From Chrysogorgia sp. JL179-B06 (Eukaryota > Cnidaria > Anthozoa > Scleralcyonacea > Chrysogorgiidae), in contig JAYKKM010000065.1 in the NCBI GenBank assembly GCA_035772405.1, positions 381,001 to 445,000 of the forward strand: a stretch of DNA of 64,000 nucleotides, in the 5' to 3' direction. Position 1 is the stretch's first letter. The number at the start of each line of letters is the position of its first letter. The notes beneath the pieces are model-generated. The model had not been told where the DNA came from, did not search any database, and worked only from the letters and a program-made list of their open reading frames with translations. Shown piece after piece: positions 54,631 through 64,000 of this stretch. The position numbers were made by a program, and so were the translations under genes.

Positions 54631-54705
<75 letters not shown>
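53142..54705. repeat. Tandem array of six identical 235-bp units between TA tracts
   Basis: Unit starts (ATATACGAAAGTATACAATG) fall at 53166, 53401, 53636, 53871, 54106 and 54341, with a partial seventh at 54576 that ends in a long TA tract (54634-54705). A shorter TA tract precedes the array (53142-53165). I see no differences between copies. Each unit has GAGTGCTCAAACTGCGAGCA and a similar GAGTGCTCAAACCACATGAG about 85 bp later. The 63-residue - frame repeated in each copy is an artefact of the period. Confidence 0.9.
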
Positions 54706-54707
<2 letters not shown>

Positions 54708-56119
54708 AATATAAATATAAATAAATAAGATTACATTGTTGGCATGGCAACAGATTTAAACGCTGAAATGTTACAAGGGAAAGGGTTCAATAGAAGATTG
54801 TTCCATGTAACTATAGTTCTCGGATAAAAAGAAAATTTAAAAATGTCATTGTTACATTGGATTTGGCTCTCTACCTTATACTGGTCGCCTGTGTTTTCCG
54901 GTTTTCTTCCAATGACCCTTTAGCAAGAGCTAAATTGTATGCAATTGATTGCCAGTGGAATGGTGCCATTCTGACAAATTACAATGAGAACTTATATTTA
55001 CTTAAATTAGCTACATTTATTCTTTCCACATTATCAAAGTATTGCAATAATACAAAATAAATAACGAAGTTGTTGGAAGAGCCGCCATATTGAATTTCAT
55101 TGATGTTGAGTGTTGCTCAGTGTTTGGTGTTTTTGACAGTTTAAAACTAATTTTAACAAAAAAATTAATTAAAGAACAAGGTTTATTCTGTATACCAATA
55201 ACATGCATATGTGAGATAACACAATATTCAGGTAAAGAAAAGCCAAGGTAAATGACTTTCACAAAAACCTACCTTCTGCCGTCGAAAACGTCAAGAATTC
55301 ACGTCAAACGTGATGCCAGGGTCTGGTCACGTGATTCCTTGCAGTTTGAGGTTCACGGTAAACCTGGTGCTAAAGGTCTCTAATGAGTCTGAGATGTGGT
55401 CAAACTTTTGTTAAACCCAAAAGCGAACAGTGACGAACTATTTTCGTTATCTTTCCCGACAAATACTGTGGGAAGACGTGCTTGAAGTGCCTGGGCTTGA
55501 AAACCTAAAAGTGAACACCAAGGAACGATCTTCGTCGTCTGTTACGTCAGAGTCAGACGTCTCAGAACGTAAAACATTTGAAGACTGTTTCTGATGAACA
55601 TACAATCATCGCCATCATCCTTATCTGGTATGTCACGAAACACAACGTGGCCTTGGGAATGCTGAGGTGAAGCTCGACTTGAAGCTCGACTTGAAAAGCC
55701 AAAAGCGGACAATGGGGATCAATGCACGTTCCCGTTTCTTTGGTGTCTTGCGACTTAGAGTCTTTCCCTGGTGTATGTTGACCAGGAGAAGACATTGGTA
55801 ATAGGTTCTGACGATTAACAACCAAGCCATCAAGGTGCGGTTGTGCCTGTTCCAGATGGAGCATCAGACAGCACCCCATGCCAAGAAATAATCTCATAAA
55901 CGATTTCCGTTATTCGTCAGAACCTGCTGAAGCCCTCTACGATGATAATCAGTTAATTAGTTTGGTTAAATTAAAATGTCTTTTAAAAATCTTACACTAT
56001 TGTTAACAACCAAAAAGTTTATATCAAAACATTTAATTTTTATGCGAATTTGTTTACTTCTCACTTTCGGCAGACCCCTCACCCCTGTAATGCTACTATC
56101 TCGTGCTTTTCGTTGTTGG
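54706..56119. other. Stretch without a convincing gene
   Basis: A - frame at 55562-55897 lacks any recognisable domain. GAAGCTCGACTT is tandemly doubled near 55670-55695. No other structure is evident. Confidence 0.3.
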
Positions 56120-57200
56120 CAAACATATGTTGAATCCTTATGGATATAAGAATGCTGAAACTGACTGAATTAAATTCATTTTAAGAGTAACCAACAAATA
56201 ATATATACAAAGAAGATATCCAATCACGTATCCAGAGCACACTGCACGATTTAAGGTGATGTTACATGGGGCAATTTTTAACGACGATTTTTAACGCAAC
56301 AATGTTACACGAAAAATCAATGCGTGTAGCATGGTGCTTGCAAACGATTTTAACATAAGAATTGTTGCAGCAATGTGTTGCATAACATAAACTTGAAATT
56401 CTCACGTTGTCGCTTAGGTTTTTGGCAAATGTATTCGTGGGCAACGATGGTGTTACACAACATCAACTTTTAACACACTGTTGCACCAAAAATTGTTCCC
56501 TGTATCATCATCACCTTTATGCCCTATTGTCCCTGAGGATATGCCCCGAGATTAACATACCAAGCATTATAGTAAATGATTGTGCTCTGCACTTCCTGTT
56601 GTCAAACGAATTTCTCGACTGAAACGGACTGCATTTCATTTGAAAAAGAGTAACCAATAAATAATATATATCAAAGACAACGACTTATATGCCCCTGGAG
56701 ATATACTAGAGGTTTATCATAACACGAATTTAGTGAATGATTGTGTCCTGCCTTTCCACGATTTCTGATATTGGAAAAACTGAATGAATGAACTTCATTC
56801 AAGAGTATTAGAGTAACCAACAAAGAATGTGCCCTTAGGTCTAGAGATATGCCCCAGGATTAAAATAACACACATTGTTAAATTATTGTATTGTGTTCTC
56901 TTTCCTCACTTCCTGTTGTTGGCAAACGAATTATTTCTCGCCTCTATAGCTGCCTCCCCTTTTACAGATAGCTTTTCAAATGGCATGGAGCAACGTGAAG
57001 CACTGGAACTTGTAAACTTTATAGAAAACTGAAATAGTTTTCATTAAGAATGTTCATGCCCCTAGATATATGCATAGGATTAACAAAACACACAGTTTCT
57101 TTGTCAGTCATCAACCAGCCTTGGCTAGTAGCAGCATGATTGTGCTATGCATTTCCTGTTGTCAAAAAGCACAGGCAGTCCGTATAGCATATCATTTGAA
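56120..57200. repeat. Degenerate long-period repeats
   Basis: Recurring blocks: TGCCC-(A/T)...GAGATATGCCCC-GGATTAACA-AACACA at about 56520, 56690, 56832 and 57059; CACTTCCTGTTGT-(GG)CAAACGAATT-TCTCG at about 56588, 56908 and, weakly, 57148; and GAGTAACCAA-AAATAATATAT at about 56187 and 56649. Spacing varies from 140 to 230 bp. An old, diverged tandem family. The region 56250-56480 has inverse words around TTTTAACGACGATTTTTAACG. Confidence 0.5.
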
Positions 57201-57519
57201 TACTATTGCGCTTGTCATTGATTGCTCAGGTAAAGCTATAGGTGAGAAATCCATGATTCACATTAGTCTAACGGTCGTCAGCAAAGGTTACCTTTTTCTT
57301 TTCGCTGTGACAGTTGAACCAGTTGTTTAAACATTTGGGGGACACTTTTTTTAATTCGCAATTTCTATTTTGTATACAGTATTTAATTCTAAATTCTACC
57401 CTGACATCAGTCTACGTCACTACGGAGTCACATGAGATGCGCGCGCGCATTGCCGATCAGTGCTAACGTTTTTTGCCGAATGATCAACAAGGTGAGCGAA
57501 ACGCTAATTTAAATTTGGA
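57201..57519. other. Spacer
   Basis: No gene. A GCGCGCGC run lies near 57441. Confidence 0.3.
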
Positions 57520-60351
57520 ACCATTAATTTAATTTAAAAGAACACATTAATTTAATTTAAAAAAATTTTAAAACATTTTATATGGCGCAAATTATCATAA
57601 AAATGTTCAGATGCGCTGTTAATAAATACAATCAGTTTAAAAACTATCCAAAACTAAATTATCTAAAAACAAAACAATACTAGTACACTATAGATTATTA
57701 TAAGCATTACGAAATAAAAAAGTCTTCAAGTTTTTCCTAAAAGCATCATAATTAGTAATGTTCCTTATATCCACCGGTAAAGAATTCCATTCACATGATG
57801 CTGCTGAGCTGAATGATCTTGCACCAAGTGTCGAGAGGAATCTTGTTGGAGGAACAGCAAGAAGAAGTTCTTCATTAGATCTTAAGTTATAGCAAGACTG
57901 TTTTTTAACTTGAATTAGATCAGATATATAGGTTGGAGCCTGACCGTGAATGGCTTTGAATGTAATGGTCAGTATCTTAAAAATAATTCGTTGTTTTACA
58001 GGAAGCCAGTGAAGATGTATAAGGAATGGAGTGATATGGTTAAAGCGAGAAACTTGACATGTAGTTCTGGCAGCTGCATTCTGTAATCTCTGCAATTTAG
58101 CTATCTGGTATGCGGGAAGGCCATAGTACAGGCTGTTACAATAGTCAAGACGACATTTAACAAATGCATGGACCAAGGTAGCACATGATTCAGTCATAAG
58201 GAACTTCCTAATTCTTCTAATGTTATGTAAATAGAAGAAGGAAGTTTTGCAGATCTTATTAATTTGCATTTCTAGAGATAATTTGGGATCCATCCAAATT
58301 CCAAGATTCTTTACTGAAGTTGCAGGTGTGATACAAGAGTTTCCAACAGATAAATGGTCGATGGATTGCTTTGCAAGTTGCTGACGTGTTCCAATGATCA
58401 TGAACTCAGTCTTCCCCTCATTCATCTTTAATTTGTTTTCAACGATCCAATCCTGGATATCTTTGGTACATTTTTGCATTATATTCACAGCCTCGAGTTC
58501 AGTGGCAGCATTTCCAGTTTTAAATGAGAGATAGAATTGAGTATCATACGCATGGCATTGAGGCAGATGCTTGTCTACCGTACGAAATAGGTCACTAGCG
58601 TAAATGATAAACAATAAAGGGCCTAAACAGGAACCCTGTGGTACACCACATGTGAATTTGAAATTTTGAGATAGACCACCATCAACTGACACGCGCTGAC
58701 TTCCATAACAAAGCCTTTTCAGACACTCCAAGATTGGACTGAATTCGACTCAATAAGATGTGGTGGTCAATGGTGTCAAATGCTGCACTTAAGTCCAAAA
58801 AGAGCAACAATGTGACACTCTGCTTATTCATATTAAGCAGAATATCATTAAAGACTTTTAATAGTGCTGTCTCTGTACTGTGGTTTTTGCGATAAGATGA
58901 CTGAAGAATCGGATAAAGATCATTTAGAGTCATATGCTGATGTAGTTGATTGAAAGCAGCTCTTTCTATCAGTTTAGAAACGTAGGCCAAGTTGCTAACT
59001 GGTCGTAAATTCGAAAATGAGTTATCAGAATCAGATTTCTTCAAACCGGGATATACAAGTGCTTCTTTCCAAACAACAGGGAATTTACCTTGTTCAAACG
59101 AGAGATTAATTATAGCTGTTATCACTGGCAGAATACAATCAATGCATTGGAATAGCAGAGTTGTAGGCATAGGGTCAAGATCACACGACTTTTTGGCCGC
59201 GGTAGAAACAAGACAGAGCACCTCTTGGTCAGTTAGAACTTTGAATTTCGTAAATCTCACAGGCGTAGGAAGCGAGTCCAACTCAGCTTCAGGTATTCTC
59301 ACGTCTCTGTTGAACGCACTTCGGATCTTCACGATTTTCTGAATAAAGAACTCACCTACTTCATTAGCTAATCGATCCTTATCCTCATAGTCAGGAAATG
59401 ATAGCTGTGTGTTCCGAAATAGAAGTTTCTTAGTTACTTGAAATAATTTCCCAGTGTCATGGGAGTTGTCAGTGATAAGGTCAGTATAATACTTTCTTTT
59501 AGCTTCATTCATAAGAAAATTTGTACAGTTTTTAGCAGCCTTGAATAATTCGAGGTCATGTAGTGACTTCGTTCGTCTCCACTTGTTTTCCGCTTCACGT
59601 CTTAATCTTTTAGAAGCTTTGATTTCATCAGAGTACCACGGCACTCGCGCACGGACAACCATAGTTTTACTCTTTAAAGGTGCATGAACATCCAGTAAAG
59701 CAGAGAGAGTGCAGTTATAGTCATGAACAAGTTCCTCAAGGTCTTCAGTAGAAGAATTACACAAATTGGAAGCAGCTATGTCCAGTGAGAGAGACTGTAT
59801 ATCAACAGACTTGAGTTTTCTAAACACAATTGTTTTTATTGAGACAGTAGGCCTAGTGCGTTGATATGACAAATAATAGCAGAATGATCTGAAAACAAAT
59901 GATCAGCATAAGGAGAATCTTGTAGAATATCAACACTGTTACGAGTTATTATTAGGTCTAACGTGTGGCCGTGTATGTGCGTTGCAACGTTTACATTATG
60001 CTTAAGTCCAAACGATTCAAGAAGATCCATGAATTTAAGGGCATCATTGTCAACAATTTTTTCCACATGTAAGTCGCCAGTGATGATCAAGGGCTCAGGA
60101 CAGGTGATGATTGTTTCCAAATATTCAGTAAATTCATCAATGAATGAGCTAATCGTAATTGGGTGAGTAGCTGAATACGGTGGTCGGTAAACAACGACAA
60201 GTTTGAAATGAAATGCTTTGTTGATAACATCCCATTCAGAATATTCAAATGAGCGATGAACATCAGAAAGAAATAACACTTTTGACCAAAATATTCTCCC
60301 TGAACAGAACAGCCGTTCCACCACCTTTACGATTAGGTCGTGCGTGATCAA
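57520..60351 (-). pseudogene. L2/CR1-type retrotransposon: endonuclease C-terminus, RT and 3' end
   Basis: The longest copy of the family. 60351-59850 holds the endonuclease half (LVVVYRPPYS, ITGDLHVEK, GHTLDLIITR, SDHSAI). 59872-58682 holds the linker and RT fingers (PWYSDEIKASKRLRR, CDLDPMPTTLL, LRPVSNLAYVSKLIERA, STETALLKV, LFLDLSAAFDTIDHH). 58731-57688 gives GVPQGSCLGPLLF and the C-terminus (EGKTEFMIIGTRQQL, RLDYCNSLYYGLP, LQRLQNAAAR, HLHWLPV). The active site reads HAYDTQ: two codons of YADD are missing at about 58547, removing a catalytic Asp. Frame changes lie near 58715 and 59860. A 3' stem-loop is at 57585-57616. Confidence 0.9.
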
Positions 60352-61150
60352 GTAGAGAACCAGGTATAGGATCTTGATCTATAGGATCTTGCTTAGGATC
60401 CTAATAGGATCCTGATCAGGATTTCTACCAGGGTGGCTATATAATAAAACAATTACACCATTCGCTCTTGTGATATATGAACTAATAGCCAACTCGGCGC
60501 TTCACGCCTCTTGGCTATGAACTCATATATGACTTGAGCTCATGGTAGAATTGTTAAATGGAGTTGTTAATACAAACTAAACAATCAGACGTCTAATAAC
60601 ATTTGTTTAAAAAAATCACAAATGTACAATTTTCACAATATACAGTTTATAACTATCATGTAGTGTAATGTTTCTAATCTACCTGTTATGTACAAATAAT
60701 TTTATAAAATAAGTTGTGTCTTATGCATGCTGTGATTGGTCATTTACCATGTTTATATCAGGCTATATAGCATGGATGGATTACGCCATTGTGATACACC
60801 ATCAATTAGCCATCCTACGCCATCAATTAGCCATCATACGCGATCAATTAGACATCACGGCGCCATCATACGCAGTAAGGAGAATTTACGTGTTGATAAA
60901 AAAGATATTTGTACATTTTATTTGCTTTCTACGGTTATTTTATGAAAGAGACAGAAAACATTTTTATCCGTGTTCCCATACGTTATATAAACACTCGTGG
61001 TAGTTTGGGAGAACTCGAAATTGTGTGGAAACACTTGCCCTACGGGCTCGTGTTCCCACTATGATTTCTCGTTCTCCCAAACTTCCACTCGTGTTTATAT
61101 AACTGTATGTAAACACGGAAAATGTTTTCTATTTCTTAAGTACAAGTGTT
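60352..61150. repeat. Repeat-rich spacer with tandem motifs and a foldback element
   Basis: ATAGGATC-type words repeat at 60365-60420. A ~21-bp unit (CCATCAATTAGCCATC) occurs about three times at 60789-60860. 60965-61125 is a foldback: TCCGTGTTCCCATACGTTAT and ATAAACACTCGTGG-AGTTTGGGAGAA recur inverted at the right end (TTCTCCCAAACTTCCACTCG, TATATAACTGTATG), with central CCCTACGGGCTCGTG. It resembles the GTGTTTGGAT hairpins elsewhere in architecture, not in sequence. Confidence 0.55.
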
Positions 61151-61854
61151 ACTGGCCAAAAATACACTGTTTGAGTTTTACATTTTGGGTACTGACTTTC
61201 CCTGAATCCTACTACCCTCATTTTCCACAGACCTGGGTCACATTTTGAGGTTTGGTGAAGTGGTGTCACAACTCTGCTTCAAATGTTTAGGAAACCTTGT
61301 CTATTATATATACACACATGCTACTGATTGCTGACTGGTTAATAAATACACATAAATATACATGCATTGTATGGTATACTTCAAGTAGCAACCGCGCATC
61401 GACAGATCAGTACTAGTGGCATCTCTATTAGGGCAACTATGTTGCCGTTAATTTTACAGGAAAATTGTAAACTGTAAAGATTTCTTGTAAAGAATATAAA
61501 AATACCCGTTGGACTTGGTATTCGCAATGGCTTGTATCTACATCTATATGATCAACCTTTAAAATATAAAAAATACCAAATAAAAACAAAATTATTACAA
61601 TAAGTGGCAAAGATGCAGTATGGACTACAAGTCTACAACAATAAAATATACAATTAGTTTTTAACTTCTTATTTATACATATAGAATAGTATATTTTTAT
61701 CCACAAACGTCACCAGCATAAGAATACAAGTGTCTTATCTTGCCAACATACTTTTATTGAATGATTAGTGTAAATCATGAATAAAACATGTGAATTATTA
61801 ATATTCAAACACCTACCGAATCGGTATCCATCTTGCTAATTATAAATTCTCTGC
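61151..61854. other. Spacer without recognisable genes
   Basis: AT-rich with no supported gene. A - frame at 61437-61706 contains a hydrophobic run (LPLIVIILFLFGIFYIL) but no further coding evidence. Confidence 0.3.
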
Positions 61855-62251
61855 TCACTTGTGCACACGATCATATAGCTCTGTGGTTGAACACAACAAT
61901 TTGGTCACCGTAATACCTCCCAAAGTAGAACAGTTATGTAGTATGCCTTGTGTTTTGCTACAAAAGATACAGCGTTCCATAGTTGCAGGAGAACCATGTG
62001 ATTGACGTTTAGACTTTCTTTCATAGGGCTGTGTTTTTTCGCTCTCTTGTTCTTTCAAGTTTAGAGGTTGCAAATTTCAGCCGACACGCTTTATGCCATT
62101 TAGCACGATTTTCTAAAAGTTCAGCAGCACTATTACTAAATGACAACTCAGCTGGTAGTGCTTGTAGTTCACGAAATCCTTCCACATTTAGCAGAAAATC
62201 ATCATAAAGCCAATCCTTCTTCATATCATCATAAAGCCAATCCTTCTTCAT
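61855..62251 (-). pseudogene. N-terminal fragment related to the 0.6-3.2 kb family
   Basis: Two overlapping frames: 62251-62021 (LLNVEGFRELQALPAEL..., AKWHKACRLKFATSKLERTR) and 62073-61855 (KTQPYERKSKRQ, CIFCSKTQGILHNCSTLG). Joined, they give a WHK-C-KF-SKLER block and a CIFC zinc-like pair, comparable to YYHQNCYKR and SCEKES in the pseudogene at 613-3233. A 27-nt tandem duplication near the start repeats MKKDWLYDD. No nuclease-like part follows. It is a broken fragment; the family function is unknown. Confidence 0.5.
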
Positions 62252-63590
62252 TCGGCCTATCAGCAGGACACTTTAATTCACCTTTTTTTCCACGTATAAT
62301 GCAGTTTTCGGCTATATTCATTGTATTGTACAAGCTTATAGAAACTACATATTGTCATATATCTTTCCAATATTATTAAGCAATTTCCAGTCAAAAAATT
62401 GAAATCTATTGTCTTGAAAAAAGACACAAACATGACTAAATAAACACACAATAAGCGATTGATAACAAATCAATCCAGATTGTTTATGATTATTTTAAAT
62501 TAGCTGGTAATTTGTCAACTTACCTGGAAAACTTCACAGTTTAGTAACAAATAATAGATTTTGTTCAGCTTCACACTTTTCACACTCCAAATCCGAAAAC
62601 ACACTTTAGCTGAATTTGTTAAACTCTTAGCGGTCGTTTTGTTCAGCGGTAAAACAAACCAATATGGCCGAAGTAAAAACCAGAAAAAAACAGTATATAT
62701 GTCAGGAAAAAAGAACACTGATAAAGTATTTTTTCACTAGCATGCTACGAAAGTTATGTATAACTGGCAAGAATATCCACCATGAACCACAGCAAGGGTA
62801 AATACTGATGCAACCATTAAATGAAATGTCATATGTTGTCTTTTTTGCATACTTCTTCGATCCCATGTTTTTGTACTATTTGGCAGAGAATCAGAGATTT
62901 GTATAATAAAAAACGTCTTACTAAGTGTTTTCCTCACAACTACCAAGGTAAAGCACCTGCTTTTTGTGCATAAACAATATTTATTGAACTGTTTTTCTTC
63001 TGTTTTTTTATAGTTGTTTGTACTGAATAATCCTATAACTATAACTATAAAATATTAACAAAACGTTTGTTTTTCTCAAAATTTATGCCAGTTGAAGTTG
63101 ACTTTTTAGTAAATATATATCGGCAAACATGTTGTACATTTAAATCAGGACAGTATTTGTGCCATAAGCAAATAGGGGGAATATATAGACCACATTATGT
63201 TAATTTGTAAGAACACAGGCCGCCATCTTGGAAATACTTGACCTTGACCTAAGCCACTCAAATCGGGCACCCCCCTCTAGAATGCTTCTACGGAACCTAT
63301 ATATTAAGTATACAAAGTTTCGTGGTTTAATCCGGCATGTAACGATCTTGCTAAAAATTGGCCTTAAGCCACCGGACTAGTAGGTCAACTTTGGAGTATT
63401 CTCACTAATTTGACAAAATATATGTTATGTCTTTCACCTTGTGTCATTGGTTTGTTTTAATTTATTCAAGATGGCTGCCTTGCTGGTTATAAGTTCATGT
63501 TACGAGGGCTCCAAATATATTATCATAATTAGTTACCAGTCCCTATGGAAACTAGAACCATATAGCTAGGTAATTAATATGCTGCTATCT
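62252..63590. other. Stretch without a convincing gene
   Basis: No supported coding region. ATCCTATAACTATAACTATAA near 63029 is a short tandem run. CCGCCATCTTGG near 63222 is an isolated YY1-like word. Confidence 0.3.
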
Positions 63591-64000
63591 TCTATAGTTC
63601 TATGGTTCTATGGTTCTAGTGTTCTGGGGTTCTAGGGTTCTAGGTTTTTAGGGTTTGACAGCTTTAGGGTTCTGGCGGAGTATGGGACTATAGCTTGTTT
63701 TTTTTACTGTGAAATATATATTTATGCACATATTTTTATTTGGTTTAACCTTTAGAAACATAAAAATGGCCGTTTTCCACGTTAATATATAAGTAAGAGA
63801 TAAATCCCGAGAACGAGGGATGTATACAGCCCCGAGGATGCGTAGCGTCCGAGGGATGTATATCGCTCACATATATCCTGACATTCCTAGTTTTTTCTTC
63901 ATTTCTATCTAATTATAATTCATATAGCTTTATGCCATATACATGCATCTGCGATACATCAATGAAAACCAACTCAATCATGAAATAATGTGATATAAAC
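63591..64000. repeat. GGTTCTA minisatellite and AT-rich end
   Basis: GTTCTATGGTTCTATGGTTC and variants (GGTTCTAGGGTTCTAGG, GGGTTCTGG) repeat with an 8-10 bp period from 63595 to about 63675. GATGTATA-AGC-CCGAGGATGCG and GTCCGAGGGATGTATA near 63818-63862 form a short duplication. No gene. Confidence 0.5.

Noticed and set aside
53166..54634. CRISPR-like array
   Set aside because: Whole 235-bp units repeat identically with no short repeat plus variable spacer pattern, and the genome is eukaryotic.

Overview
The window is eukaryotic nuclear DNA: AT-rich, with spliceosomal GT-AG junctions, microsatellites and dense transposable elements. The mix of THAP transposons with TTAA target sites, P2X7-intracellular-domain-like proteins, CR1/L2-type retrotransposons and many foldback MITEs suggests an invertebrate, most likely a cnidarian. 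That assignment is inference. I see no rRNA gene, complete tRNA gene, CRISPR array or bacterial operon, and no unambiguous conserved host gene.

Layout. 0.6-3.2 kb: decayed multi-exon gene with FEN1/PIN-like motifs and a cysteine-rich CXC tail. 3.6-6.6 kb: a non-LTR retrotransposon ORF2 that is still open over 1017 residues, followed by a second, broken RT copy. 8.2-15.3 kb: a Kolobok-like DNA transposon whose two genes start just inside ~210-230 bp terminal inverted repeats and converge, a small P2X7-ID protein on + and an 11-exon THAP transposase on -. A hAT-type MITE with a perfect 8-bp target duplication splits transposase exon 2. 15.4-16.0 kb: foldback repeats.

17.0-24.8 kb is the most unusual region: at least eight compact genes of no family I recognise, on both strands, most with a TATA box 35-80 nt before the start codon, with recurrent CCAAT boxes and GGGATTA motifs. 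One convergent pair shares its stop codons. One protein begins with a run resembling the histone H3 tail. Three of the genes have frame breaks. It looks like an endogenised DNA virus or an unknown mobile element, but no hallmark replication or capsid gene is visible, so the identity is open.

25.5-26.9 kb: 5' part of another non-LTR element. 29.3-32.7 kb: L2/CR1-type copy split by a 1458-bp TTAA element. 36.1-39.7 kb: a TTAA-flanked element with long inverted arms that each carry the first exon of a P2X7-ID-type gene. 40.1-40.5 kb: tyrosine-recombinase-like remnant. 42-47 kb: two more retroelement pseudogenes, one carrying a TA-flanked mariner-type MITE. 47.7-49.6 kb: minisatellite split by another TTAA element. 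49.9-51.1 kb: CACTA/tnp2-type transposase remnant. 53.2-54.6 kb: six identical 235-bp tandem units between TA tracts. 57.5-60.4 kb: long antisense L2/CR1-type copy with a deleted catalytic residue. The rest is repeats and sequence in which I see no gene.

Little here works together as a pathway. The readable logic is nested insertion: excising younger elements at their target duplications rejoins older reading frames, which gives a relative chronology.
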